The translations under genes were made by a program, and so were the position numbers. Positions 17,327 to 25,911 of a stretch of DNA of 64,000 nt are shown piece after piece. The number at the start of each line of letters is the position of its first letter. Position 1 is the first letter of the stretch. Under the pieces are notes generated by a model that searched no databases, was not told where the DNA came from, and saw only the letters and a list, made by a program, of their open reading frames with translations. Source of the stretch: Hyphomicrobiales bacterium (GTDB taxonomy: Bacteria; Pseudomonadota; Alphaproteobacteria; Rhizobiales; Rhizobiaceae); contig UCIV01000024.1 of NCBI GenBank assembly GCA_900472575.1, positions 124,001 to 188,000 of the forward strand, in the 5' to 3' direction.

Positions 17327-17354
17327 ACCATAACACGAACATGCCTTTCGTCAA
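17327..17354 (-). promoter_or_regulatory. Predicted promoter of the rare-ketose operon
   Basis: On the minus strand, TTGACG (17354-17349) and TATGGT (17332-17327) are separated by 16 bases. Transcription would start inside the operator at 17305-17324. The 5' leader would be about 160 bases. Confidence 0.5.
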
Positions 17355-17397
17355 GTGGACTAATATTCTACCAATCAGAATCATTCGGGAGATGAGG

Positions 17398-18486
17398 ATG
17401 ACGGTTCAGAATTCCAAGAAAGCCACCATTTACGACCTGTCAGTCCTGTCCGGCGCTTCGGCCTCGACCGTGAGCGCGGTTTTGAACGGGTCATGGCGCA
17501 AACGGCGGATTTCCACGGAGACGGCCGAGAGGATACTCTCGCTTGCCAAAGCGCAGCGTTACACGACAAATCTTCAGGCGCGTGGCTTGAGAAGCTCGAA
17601 GTCCGGTCTCGTCGGGCTATTGGTTCCGGTTTACGATAACCGCTTCTTTTCCTCCATGGCGCAGACGTTCGAGGCGCAGGCGCGTTTGCGCGGTCTGTCC
17701 CCCATGGTTGTCTCCGGGCGTCGTGATCCTGACGAAGAGCGCCGGACTGTGGAAACCTTGATCGCCTATTCGATCGATGCGCTGTTTATCGCAGGCGTTA
17801 CGGACCCGGACGGCGTCCATCAAGTCTGCGCGCGGGCCGGCCTTCCCCATGTGAATATCGATCTTCCCGGCAAGCTGGCATCCTCGGTGATTTCCGATAA
17901 CAGGAACGGAGCCGAGGTGCTGACCTCGGCAATTCTGCGGCATGCGGCCCAAGGAGGCGCACTGGTTCCTGATGATGTCGTCTTGTTCGGCGGCCACGAC
18001 GACCATGCCAGCCGCGAGCGTATTGCCGGCTTTCATGCGGCGAAGGATGCGTTCTTCGGCATTGAAAGCCAAAACGACATCGAGATTACCGGTTACTCGC
18101 CGCGTATGACGGAGCTGGCTTTTGAACGGTTTTTCGCCCGCGAGGGCCGGTTGCCGCGCTGTCTTTTCATAAACTCGTCCATCAATTTCGAAGGCCTGCT
18201 TCGTTTCATGGGACGGCACGATGAAGCGGTCTTCGCAAACATCGTCGCTGGCTGCTTCGATTATGATCCGTTCGCATCGTTTCTGCCTTTTCCAGTCTAC
18301 ATGGCCAAACCGAATATTTCTGCGATGCTGGAGAAGGGGTTCGAATTGCTCGAGGCGGCGCCGGTTCATCCCGTCGTTACCATTATCGAACCGCAATTGA
18401 TCCCTCCGCGGACGGCGCTTGAAGGCCCTCTCGATGATATCAGGGATCCGGTGCCTGCATCACGCATCCCTGCGCCCACATCCTGA
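17398..18486 (+). CDS. LacI-family transcriptional regulator of the rare-ketose operon
   Basis: DNA-binding repressor or activator of 362 residues. The helix-turn-helix near residues 8-35 reads ATIYDLSVLSGASASTVS and AVLNG, typical for LacI; the hinge has the LQARGLRSSKSG pattern, then a sugar-binding-protein-like effector domain starts with VGLLVPVYDNRFFS. ATG at 17398 was chosen for the GGGAGATGAGG ribosome site just before it; frames from 17305 would start inside the operator. It faces away from the transporter operon, with two operator-like palindromes in the gap, so it most likely controls that operon and itself. Confidence 0.92.
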   Translation: MTVQNSKKATIYDLSVLSGASASTVSAVLNGSWRKRRISTETAERILSLAKAQRYTTNLQARGLRSSKSGLVGLLVPVYDNRFFSSMAQTFEAQARLRGLSPMVVSGRRDPDEERRTVETLIAYSIDALFIAGVTDPDGVHQVCARAGLPHVNIDLPGKLASSVISDNRNGAEVLTSAILRHAAQGGALVPDDVVLFGGHDDHASRERIAGFHAAKDAFFGIESQNDIEITGYSPRMTELAFERFFAREGRLPRCLFINSSINFEGLLRFMGRHDEAVFANIVAGCFDYDPFASFLPFPVYMAKPNISAMLEKGFELLEAAPVHPVVTIIEPQLIPPRTALEGPLDDIRDPVPASRIPAPTS

Positions 18487-18576
18487 GAGCATCCATCTCC
18501 AGGCCGGGTTCATGGTATGGGCTCTCTCAATCTGCGTGATCGTTTTTCTGTAACGACAGGCACAAGTAAGTAGGTT

Positions 18577-18607
18577 TGACCCCGCATGTCTTTCGACAGC
18601 GGGGTCA
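18577..18607. terminator. Bidirectional hairpin between the LacI gene and the DegP-like gene
   Basis: TGACCCCGC (18577-18585) pairs with GCGGGGTCA (18599-18607), and TGTC/GACA extends the stem inside it past one unpaired A. It lies between two convergent stops (18486 and 18627). No T run follows on either side. Confidence 0.5.
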
Positions 18608-18626
18608 GGTAGTCGTATGACAAAAG

Positions 18627-20159
18627 TCAGCCGATCGAGAATGGAACGGTGACAAAGCTCTGGTTGTCGCCACGCTGGATCAGCAGCAGCACTGCCTTGC
18701 GTCCGGCCTTGCCGGCATCAGCGACCGCGGTCTTGGCTTCGTTTGCAGAATTGACCGCATGTTGGTTGACCGAAACGATGATGTCGCCCTCTTGCAGGCC
18801 TGCGTCCGCCGCGGGTTTGCCGGGTACAACGCTTGCGATGACAGCACCTTTTTCTTTCGCTGGAAGGTTCAGGGCCTGCCGTACCTCCGCCGTGATATCC
18901 GCAAGCCCAACTCCGATGTTTGGGATTTTGTGAGCTGCCGGGCCGGATTTTCCTTCATCAGACGAAGCTTGCTGCTGATCCTCACTGTTTTCACCGATCG
19001 TCAAACGCAGGTCTTTCGGTGTGCCCTGGCGCCATACCGTCAACTCTTCTTTCGATCCGGGAACAAGATCGGCAACCATGCGCGAAAGATCACGCGGTGA
19101 CGAGATTGGTTTACCGCCCAGCGCAGTAATGACGTCGCCGGCCTCGACGCCGGCCTTGGCTGCTGGTGTGTTGTCGTTGACGCCGGCGACCAGTGCGCCT
19201 TCAGCCTTGCCGAGGCCAATCGCGTCGGCGATATCTGCAGTTACCGGCTGGATCTGTACGCCTATGAAACCATGATCGATTGAGCCGTCTTTCATCAGCT
19301 TGGCGACAACCTGCCTCGCCTGATCGGAGGGGATGGCGAAGCCAACCCCGACACTCCCGCCATTCGGGGAGTAGATGGCCGTATTGATACCGACGACATG
19401 GCCGTCGTGATCCACCAGAGGGCCGCCGGAATTGCCATGGTTGATCGGCGCATCGATCTGGATGAAGTCATCATAAGGGCCGGAATGCAGGTCGCGGCCG
19501 CGGGCTGACACGATGCCGGCCGTGACTGTCGTGCCGATCCCGAAAGGGTTGCCGATCGCCAGGATCTGGTCCCCGAGTTTCAGGGTGTCGGAATCACCCC
19601 AGGTGACGGTTGCGAGCGGTTTCTTGGTTTCGATCTTGACCACGGCGAGATCGGACTTCGGATCGGCGCCAATCAGTTTGGCGGGAAGTTCGGTGCCGTC
19701 ATCCAGCGTCACCTTTATGTCCAGTGCCTTGTCGATCACGTGGTTGTTGGTAACGATATAGCCGTCGGGAGAAATAATGAAGCCGGAGCCGAGTGCTTCG
19801 GCACGTTCGGACTGACGTTGCCGAGGCGCTTCATGTGGCATCGGAATTCCGTTCTGGCCGAAGAACTGTCTGAATTGCTCATTGAAGGGAGAGTTCTCGC
19901 CAAAAGGAGATGTTTCGTCGCTGGCAGCAGCCTCTGCTTTCATCGTTGTGGTGATGGTGACAACTGCAGGTTTGTCAGCGGCGACGATCGAGGCAAACGA
20001 CCCTGCCGGCGCGATAATGCCGCCTACGGCTGCGGCGGGAGACGAAGATGCGGCAAACGCCGCGTTGTTGCCAAGAATGATTGGCGTCGCCAGGGGAACT
20101 GCGATGATTGCAGCGCCAACGAGAGCCAGGATGCGGTTTCTGCGAATGATGTTGGACAT
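18627..20159 (-). CDS. degP: DegP/HtrA-type periplasmic serine endoprotease (Do family)
   Basis: Periplasmic protease/chaperone for misfolded envelope proteins, 510 residues. An N-terminal signal or anchor segment (about residues 10-36, ending NAAFA) is followed by a trypsin-like domain with the triad His140 (TNNHVID), Asp170 (SDLAVVKI) and Ser244 (HGNSGGPL), then two PDZ domains beginning near HGFIGVQIQPV and NIGVGLADIT. All parts of an active Do protease are present. Rhizobia carry several paralogues, so it need not be the main DegP. The preceding gene on the same strand encodes a small exported protein 113 bases upstream. Confidence 0.94.
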   Translation of the reverse strand: MSNIIRRNRILALVGAAIIAVPLATPIILGNNAAFAASSSPAAAVGGIIAPAGSFASIVAADKPAVVTITTTMKAEAAASDETSPFGENSPFNEQFRQFFGQNGIPMPHEAPRQRQSERAEALGSGFIISPDGYIVTNNHVIDKALDIKVTLDDGTELPAKLIGADPKSDLAVVKIETKKPLATVTWGDSDTLKLGDQILAIGNPFGIGTTVTAGIVSARGRDLHSGPYDDFIQIDAPINHGNSGGPLVDHDGHVVGINTAIYSPNGGSVGVGFAIPSDQARQVVAKLMKDGSIDHGFIGVQIQPVTADIADAIGLGKAEGALVAGVNDNTPAAKAGVEAGDVITALGGKPISSPRDLSRMVADLVPGSKEELTVWRQGTPKDLRLTIGENSEDQQQASSDEGKSGPAAHKIPNIGVGLADITAEVRQALNLPAKEKGAVIASVVPGKPAADAGLQEGDIIVSVNQHAVNSANEAKTAVADAGKAGRKAVLLLIQRGDNQSFVTVPFSIG

Positions 20160-20272
20160 GGCGTTTCACTCTTCAGCTAAGTTGAGAGATGTAAGGGCGC
20201 GAAAGCCGAGAAAGCGGCGCGCCGGAACTTGAAGTTATGTCGGGAGGGGGCTGTGATACCGCCTGTGTCGGC

Positions 20273-20590
20273 TCAGTCGCAGACGCGGGTGCGATACATG
20301 TCGCCCCAGTGGTCCTGATGCCAGACAACATGGCAGGAAGGGTAATAGGCAGCGACCGGTGGAGGCCCGTATCGCATAGGAGGAGGGCCATAGGGTGCTG
20401 CAGCATAGGCAGGCGCGTGGCTGGCGCCGGCAATCAGCGCTCCGCCAATGACTGCGCCCGCTATGCCAGCGGCGAAGCCGCGGCCGAAATTGTTATGTGC
20501 TTCAGCCTGGGAGGCGGTGGCGAGAGCCGTTCCGGCAATCGTCAAGGCGACCAGACCGGTGGTGACGAATTTACGTGCTGTGATCCACAT
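20273..20590 (-). CDS. Small exported protein with glycine-zipper-like segment, function unknown
   Basis: 105 residues from the ATG at 20590. The first 31 residues (MWITARKFVTTGLVALTIAG, ending near SQAEA) form a signal peptide. Next comes GRGFAAGIAGAVIGGALIAG, a small-residue GxxxG pattern resembling glycine-zipper proteins, then a proline/tyrosine-rich linker with two YGPPP repeats, and a short end with two cysteines (SCHVVW and TRVCD) that could form a disulfide. Proteins of this design are common in the rhizobial envelope and mostly uncharacterised. I do not recognise a specific family. It precedes the DegP-like gene on the same strand. Confidence 0.75.
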   Translation of the reverse strand: MWITARKFVTTGLVALTIAGTALATASQAEAHNNFGRGFAAGIAGAVIGGALIAGASHAPAYAAAPYGPPPMRYGPPPVAAYYPSCHVVWHQDHWGDMYRTRVCD

Positions 20591-21036
20591 GGCTCTGATC
20601 CTAAGTTGCGGTCTGTATTCGCCTGTTTCAGGCGTCATGACCATGAAGCCACGTTAGTCCTCGCTTGATTACCGTTGGATATCCGTCTCGTTAAAGCTTG
20701 GTAAGCTTTGCGCGAAATCCCGTGTCTGCACATCTAGTGGTGAAGATCGGCGCCGCACTTTGTGCAGATCGCCCTCATCGTTGCATCAGGTCGTTGAAGA
20801 AGAGAATGAAAATCTCTCAGCATTCATGCCGTTCTGGGCGTGTCATGTCCGAACGCGTGAATGTAAATGCGATAGTTTAAAGCGTTATGGTGTCTGTTTT
20901 TACCGATGAGAAATCGGGTTTGTTGAAAATGTTCGTATTTTTCTCTTCTTCCCATCAATACTTCGATGTCTCACGGATTCACTTGGACATGAATCTGTAT
21001 TAGCGTCGGTTTGCGAGATGATTCGCAGTAACGCTG
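20591..21036. other. Non-coding stretch of about 446 bases
   Basis: No convincing gene is seen. It is more AT-rich than its surroundings and must hold the promoter of the minus-strand small exported protein and perhaps that of the ORF at 21037. An open frame at 20698-20880 has no ribosome site and an arginine/cysteine-rich translation unlike a real protein. I see no tRNA-like or strong hairpin structure. Confidence 0.5.
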
Positions 21037-21279
21037 ATGAATAGCGAGGCTACATTGAACGCGCAAAGTCATGCACTGGATCATGGCAGTTCAATTGAAC
21101 ACTGGGCCATGAATCGCGCGCACCAGATCGTAGTGCATCAAGGCATGCGGCTCATAGAGGCCGCCCAAAGCCTGGACCGGAAACAAACAAGTGCCAATAC
21201 TTACGCCCTGCGAGCGGCGATCATGGAATGCCTGATCGAAGCGATGAAGGATGGTCCGCACCCCGCGGCTGCAGAATAA
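21037..21279 (+). CDS. Small cytoplasmic protein of unknown function
   Basis: 80 residues, no signal peptide or membrane segment. The translation is balanced and helical in character (IEHWAMNRAHQIVVHQGMRL, then ALRAAIMECLIEAM), with codon use like real genes nearby. I do not recognise it. No clear ribosome site precedes the ATG, so the start is uncertain. It lies 110 bases upstream of the DUF1194 gene on the same strand; the two may or may not be co-transcribed. Confidence 0.5.
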   Translation: MNSEATLNAQSHALDHGSSIEHWAMNRAHQIVVHQGMRLIEAAQSLDRKQTSANTYALRAAIMECLIEAMKDGPHPAAAE

Positions 21280-21389
21280 GACATCACTGAAATTTGAGCC
21301 ACGCGCTGCCCTTGCGTCAGGGGAGGGGATCGCGCTGGCAATATCCTGTGTTACAGTCCGGCAATCGACACTGCAGTGAATGGATTGCC

Positions 21390-22166
21390 ATGCTCACAAC
21401 ACTTGCAATGTTAATGACCCTGACCGCGACCAATACCGCAATCGTGCAAGGCGGGCAGGAAGTGGATGTCGAACTCGTACTCGCAGTCGATACGTCCCGA
21501 TCTATGGACACGGAAGAAGCTCGCATCCAGCGCGAAGGTTACGTGTCGGCACTCAAGCACAAAGAGTTTATCGATGCGGTCAGGAATGGGCTGACCGGGC
21601 GCATCGCCATCAGTTATTTCGAGTGGGCAGGCGATGTCGTTCAGGGTTCGGTGATCGACTGGCAGATCATCGAGAACGAACAGGATGCGATCGCCTTCGC
21701 CAACAAGGTCGAGGCGCGGCCGGTCGAGATGCAGCGCAGGACATCGATTTCGGCCGCCATCGTGCACGGTGCGACCATGCTCGTCTCCAATTCCTATCAT
21801 GGTCTTCGCCAGGTGATCGATGTCTCGGGTGACGGGCCGAACAATTCAGGCAACCCGGTCACGCCGGCGCGCGACAAGGCTGTCGAGGCGGGCATCGTCA
21901 TCAATGGTCTCGCCATCATGCTCAGGCCGTCGGGAACGCCGGGCGGGCTCGACCAATATTACAGCGACTGCGTTGCGGGTGGGCCGGGGTCTTTCGTTCT
22001 GCCGGTTCACGATATCGATGATTTCGGTGTTGCGGTTCGCCGCAAGCTGGTGATGGAAGTCAGCGGTATCGAAGCCCAGCCGCTCATTCGCCGGATTGCC
22101 GACAAGCCGGTCAAAAGCGATTGCATGGTCGGCGAAAAGCAATGGCAGGACATGTTTGATCGTTGA
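21390..22166 (+). CDS. DUF1194 von Willebrand factor A-like secreted protein
   Basis: 258 residues from the ATG at 21390. A hydrophobic N terminus (MLTTLAMLMTLTATNTAIV) suggests a signal peptide, followed by a von Willebrand A domain starting ELVLAVDTSRSMD, whose DxSxS is the metal-binding MIDAS motif; DVSGDGPNN near residue 147 supplies a further acidic site. The end QPLIRRIAD and a cysteine pair (DCVAGG, DCMVGEKQW) are typical of DUF1194 proteins from alphaproteobacteria. Role unknown; binding of a protein partner through the metal site is expected from the fold. A longer frame from 21294 lacks a signal at its start and is less likely. Confidence 0.85.
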   Translation: MLTTLAMLMTLTATNTAIVQGGQEVDVELVLAVDTSRSMDTEEARIQREGYVSALKHKEFIDAVRNGLTGRIAISYFEWAGDVVQGSVIDWQIIENEQDAIAFANKVEARPVEMQRRTSISAAIVHGATMLVSNSYHGLRQVIDVSGDGPNNSGNPVTPARDKAVEAGIVINGLAIMLRPSGTPGGLDQYYSDCVAGGPGSFVLPVHDIDDFGVAVRRKLVMEVSGIEAQPLIRRIADKPVKSDCMVGEKQWQDMFDR

Positions 22167-22414
22167 GTGAAAACCTCAAGAATTTCCGCCGAAAAGCCTT
22201 GCCGGACACCGTTTCTGCAGGGCGAATCGGGAATGCCGGTCGTAGTTAAATCGATGGCTTCCGGCGCGTCGATCCGCTAAGAACGCGCTCGGTCATCGTC
22301 AGCCGATAAATGCTGGAGCCGAAGGACTGCATTTACCGAATTGCGGTATCTTGTCACACGGGCTCGGTTGACGTACTCCAAACCCGAAGGCCTTGGGCCG
22401 CATAATTTTCCGGT

Positions 22415-22433
22415 GGCGCTGCGTTTCAGCGCC
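22415..22433. repeat. Hairpin in the leader of acnB
   Basis: GGCGCTG (22415-22421) and CAGCGCC (22427-22433) form a perfect 7-base stem with a CGTTT loop, ending 26 bases before the acnB ATG. The whole gap 22167-22459 has no gene and should hold the acnB promoter; I could not place the promoter with confidence. The hairpin might affect translation of acnB (inference). Confidence 0.5.
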
Positions 22434-22459
22434 AAAAAGCTAATGACGTTGGGACTGTG

Positions 22460-25249
22460 ATGAACCTGTACTCGGAATACCTGGCTGAAATCAAAAGCAG
22501 AGAACCCCAAGGGCTTGCCCCCAAGCCGATCGATGATGGCGCGCTGATCGCTGAAATCATCACATTGATCGAGGATGCCGGTAACGAGCATCGGGCGGAT
22601 GCCCTGAAATTTTTCATTTACAACACGCTGCCGGGCACGACGAGTGCCGCCGGCGTCAAGGCCGCCTTCCTGAAGAAGATCATTCTCGGCGAAACGGTCG
22701 TTCCGGAAATCACACCGACATTTGCGCTCGAACTCCTGTCGCACATGAAGGGCGGTCCTTCGGTAGAAGTGCTGCTCGACATCGCGCTTGGCGATGACGC
22801 GGCAATCGCCAAGGAAGCCGGTGACGTCCTGAAGACGCAGGTCTTCCTTTATGACGCCGACATGTTCCGCCTGCGCGATGCCTACAAGGCCGGCAACGCC
22901 ATCGCGAAGGACGTGCTGGAAAGCTACGCCAAGGCCGAGTTCTTCACCAAGCTTCCCGACGTCGAAGACGAGATCAAGGTCGTTACCTTCATTGCCGCCG
23001 AAGGCGATATCTCGACCGACCTTCTGTCGCCGGGCAACCAGGCGCATTCGCGTTCCGACCGCCAGCTGCATGGTCAGTGTATGATCACGCCGGAAGCGCA
23101 GGCGGAAATCGTCGCGCTTCAGAAGCAGCATCCCGACAAGCGGGTGATGATGATCGCCGAAAAAGGCACGATGGGCGTCGGCTCGTCGCGCATGTCCGGC
23201 GTCAACAACGTCGCCTTGTGGACCGGCAAGCAATCCAGCCCTTACGTGCCCTTCGTCAACTTCGCTCCGATCGTCGCCGGCACCAACGGCATTTCGCCGA
23301 TCTTCGCGACCACCGTCGACGTGACCGGCGGTATCGGCATCAACCTGAAGAACTGGGTCAAGAAGCTCGACGAGAACGGCAAGCCGATCCTCAACAATGA
23401 CGGCAACCCGATCCTCGAGCAGAAATACTCGGTCGAGACCGGTACCGTTCTGAAGATCGATGCGAAGAACCGGAAGCTGCGTGACGAAAACGGCGAAGAG
23501 CTGGTCGACATCGCCTCCTCCTTCACGCCGCAGAAGACGGAGTTCATGAAGGCGGGCTCGTCCTACGCGATCGTCTTCGGCAAGAAGCTGCAGACTTTTG
23601 CCGCCCAGACGCTCGGCGTCGAAGCAACGCCGGTTTTCGCTCCGAACAAGGAAATCTCGCTCGAAGGCCAGGGCCTGACCGCGGTTGAGAAGATCTTCAA
23701 CCGCAACGCCGTCGGCGTGACGCCGGGCAAGGTTCTGCATGCCGGCTCCGACGTTCGCGTCACCGTCAACATCGTCGGCTCGCAGGATACGACCGGTCTG
23801 ATGACGGCGCAGGAACTGGAAGCGATGGCGGCAACCGTCATTTCGCCGCTGGTCGACGGCGCATACCAGTCGGGTTGCCACACGGCTTCCGTCTGGGACA
23901 AGAAGGCTCAGGTCAACATTCCGAAGCTGATGTCCTTCATGAACAACTTTGGCGTCATCACCGCGCGTGACCCGAAGGGCGTCTATCACTCGATGACCGA
24001 CGTCATCCACAAGGTGCTGAACGACATCACCGTGGATGATTGGGCGATCATCATCGGCGGCGACAGCCATACGCGCATGTCCAAGGGCGTCGCTTTCGGT
24101 GCGGATTCGGGCACCGTTGCTTTGGCGCTCGCAACCGGCGAAGCGACCATGCCGATCCCGCAGTCGGTCAAGGTGACCTTCAAGGGCACGATGCAGCCTT
24201 ACATGGACTTCCGCGACGTGGTGCATGCCACCCAGGCGCAGATGCTCAAGCAGCATGGCGACAACGTCTTCCAGGGCCGTATCATCGAAGTCCATATCGG
24301 CACGCTGCTCGCCGACCAGGCCTTCACCTTCACCGACTGGACGGCCGAAATGAAGGCCAAGGCGTCGATCTGTATCTCCGAGGACGAGACGCTGATCGAA
24401 AGCCTGGAAATCGCCAAGTCGCGCATCCAGATCATGATCGACAAGGGCATGGACAATGCCGCGCAGACGCTACAGGGCCTGATCGACAAGGCAGATGCCC
24501 GCATCGCCGAAATCCGCTCCGGCGCAAAGCCGGCGCTGAAGCCGGACGATAACGCGAAGTATTTCGCCGAAGTCGTCGTCGATCTCGACTTGATCGACGA
24601 GCCGATGATCGCCGACCCGGACGTCAACAATGCCGACGTCTCGCGCCGCTACACCCACGATACGATCCGCCCGGTTTCCTATTACGGCGGCACCAAGAAG
24701 GTCGACCTCGGATTCGTCGGTTCCTGCATGGTGCACAAGGGCGACATCAAGATCGTCGCCCAGATGCTGAAGAACCTCGAAAAGGCCGAGGGCAAGGTCG
24801 AATTCAAGGCACCGCTCGTCGTTGCCGCGCCGACCTACAACATCATCGACGAGCTGAAGGCCGAAGGTGACTGGGAAATCCTGCAGAAGTATTCGGGCTT
24901 CGAATTCGACGACCTGAAGCCGAAGACGTCCAACCGCACCGAATACGAGAACATTCTCTATTTGGAGCGCCCGGGCTGCAACCTTTGCATGGGCAACCAG
25001 GAAAAGGCGGAAAAGGGCGATACGGTTCTGGCCACCTCGACCCGTCTGTTCCAGGGCCGCGTTGTTGAAGACACGGCGGAAAAGAAGGGTGAATCGCTTC
25101 TTGCTTCGACGCCGCTGGTCGTGCTTTCCGCGATCCTCGGCCGTACGCCGAGCATCGAGGAATATCGCGTCGCGGTCGAAGGGATCAACCTGACGAAGTT
25201 CGCGCCGCCGAAGACGACACCGATCGACAGTCTGTCGGTCCACTACTAA
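22460..25249 (+). CDS. acnB: Aconitate hydratase B / 2-methylisocitrate dehydratase
   Basis: Fe-S enzyme isomerising citrate and isocitrate in the TCA cycle, also active on 2-methylisocitrate. 929 residues from the ATG at 22460 (a GTG three bases earlier is possible). An N-terminal HEAT-like domain typical of AcnB (about residues 1-160) precedes the aconitase core. The cluster ligands are Cys756 (VGSCMVH), Cys840 and Cys843 (GCNLCMGNQ). It is about 65 residues longer than Escherichia coli AcnB; an extra lysine/asparagine-rich segment near residues 305-350 (KKLDENGKPILNN) accounts for most of this and is seen in other long AcnB forms. Single gene with its own terminator. Confidence 0.96.
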   Translation: MNLYSEYLAEIKSREPQGLAPKPIDDGALIAEIITLIEDAGNEHRADALKFFIYNTLPGTTSAAGVKAAFLKKIILGETVVPEITPTFALELLSHMKGGPSVEVLLDIALGDDAAIAKEAGDVLKTQVFLYDADMFRLRDAYKAGNAIAKDVLESYAKAEFFTKLPDVEDEIKVVTFIAAEGDISTDLLSPGNQAHSRSDRQLHGQCMITPEAQAEIVALQKQHPDKRVMMIAEKGTMGVGSSRMSGVNNVALWTGKQSSPYVPFVNFAPIVAGTNGISPIFATTVDVTGGIGINLKNWVKKLDENGKPILNNDGNPILEQKYSVETGTVLKIDAKNRKLRDENGEELVDIASSFTPQKTEFMKAGSSYAIVFGKKLQTFAAQTLGVEATPVFAPNKEISLEGQGLTAVEKIFNRNAVGVTPGKVLHAGSDVRVTVNIVGSQDTTGLMTAQELEAMAATVISPLVDGAYQSGCHTASVWDKKAQVNIPKLMSFMNNFGVITARDPKGVYHSMTDVIHKVLNDITVDDWAIIIGGDSHTRMSKGVAFGADSGTVALALATGEATMPIPQSVKVTFKGTMQPYMDFRDVVHATQAQMLKQHGDNVFQGRIIEVHIGTLLADQAFTFTDWTAEMKAKASICISEDETLIESLEIAKSRIQIMIDKGMDNAAQTLQGLIDKADARIAEIRSGAKPALKPDDNAKYFAEVVVDLDLIDEPMIADPDVNNADVSRRYTHDTIRPVSYYGGTKKVDLGFVGSCMVHKGDIKIVAQMLKNLEKAEGKVEFKAPLVVAAPTYNIIDELKAEGDWEILQKYSGFEFDDLKPKTSNRTEYENILYLERPGCNLCMGNQEKAEKGDTVLATSTRLFQGRVVEDTAEKKGESLLASTPLVVLSAILGRTPSIEEYRVAVEGINLTKFAPPKTTPIDSLSVHY

Positions 25250-25270
25250 GCTTTCGAGCCTGACTTACGA

Positions 25271-25310
25271 TGCCCCGGTAAGGTGACGCCTTGCCGGGGC
25301 ATTTGCTTTT
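25271..25310 (+). terminator. Rho-independent terminator of acnB
   Basis: TGCCCCGGTAAGG (25271-25283) pairs with CCTTGCCGGGGCA (25289-25301) with one U-G wobble and a 5-base loop, followed by TTTGCTTTT. Confidence 0.92.
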
Positions 25311-25415
25311 CTGCCTGCGGTCTTTTGGCCTATTCCTTACTTTCGGCATAAACGGGATAATCGAGCTCGTAGTAGGAAACAGGTTCCTCGTCTGGTTATA
25401 GGCGGGGAATGCGCC

Positions 25416-25790
25416 ATGAGACTTATTCGCAATCTCTTTTTGATCATTGCATTGCTCGCAACGGCAACCGGCAGCCAGGGCGTGACGCCGCTTGCCGGGC
25501 CTGATACGCTGCATTCGTCTCATATGAACTCGGATCAGATGCAGGTCTCGATGGTTGGCGATCACGTCAACTGCGAACAGCCGTGCCCTTCTGATGATCA
25601 GGGCTCCGATAGCCAGCGCCATCATTCCTGCCCATCGGCGCTTCTTTGCGCACCGCCTGTCGCTTCGATACCGGCCGCCACAACTTCGGACATTGAGTTT
25701 GCCTTCAAGCACGTCCGCTACGATGCGGCCCCTGCGCGACAGATGATATCTGCAACGATCGTTCCTGCCGGGCCGCCGCCCAAAGCCTGA
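25416..25790 (+). CDS. Small exported Met/His/Cys-rich protein of the metal efflux cluster
   Basis: 124 residues with signal peptide MRLIRNLFLIIALLATATGS. The mature part is rich in possible metal ligands: SSHMNSDQMQVSM, HVNCEQPC, RHHSCPSALLC. It lies 121 bases before a YtkA-like gene and the CusBA-like efflux genes on the same strand. I do not recognise a defined family. A periplasmic metal-binding or metal-sensing role is a reasonable guess from composition and context only. GGCGGGGAA upstream serves as ribosome site. Confidence 0.7.
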   Translation: MRLIRNLFLIIALLATATGSQGVTPLAGPDTLHSSHMNSDQMQVSMVGDHVNCEQPCPSDDQGSDSQRHHSCPSALLCAPPVASIPAATTSDIEFAFKHVRYDAAPARQMISATIVPAGPPPKA

Positions 25791-25911
25791 TCTCCGCTGA
25801 AATCGAACTGCCCTCTGACCAAGGCCGAGCGCATACCGCGCGGGCAGTGTCGGATGGCTCGTAGTTTCACCTCGCGACGCAAGGACAGACGTCGCAGCGA
25901 GATCCAGAACC

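Noticed and set aside
20698..20880. 60-residue plus-strand frame between the small exported protein and the ORF at 21037
   Set aside because: No ribosome site, and an Arg/Cys/His-rich composition unlike neighbouring proteins.
22277..24295. 672-residue open frame on the minus strand
   Set aside because: It is the antisense shadow of acnB; the translation is low-complexity, rich in Arg, Asp and His with no domain, and the plus-strand AcnB reading is unambiguous.
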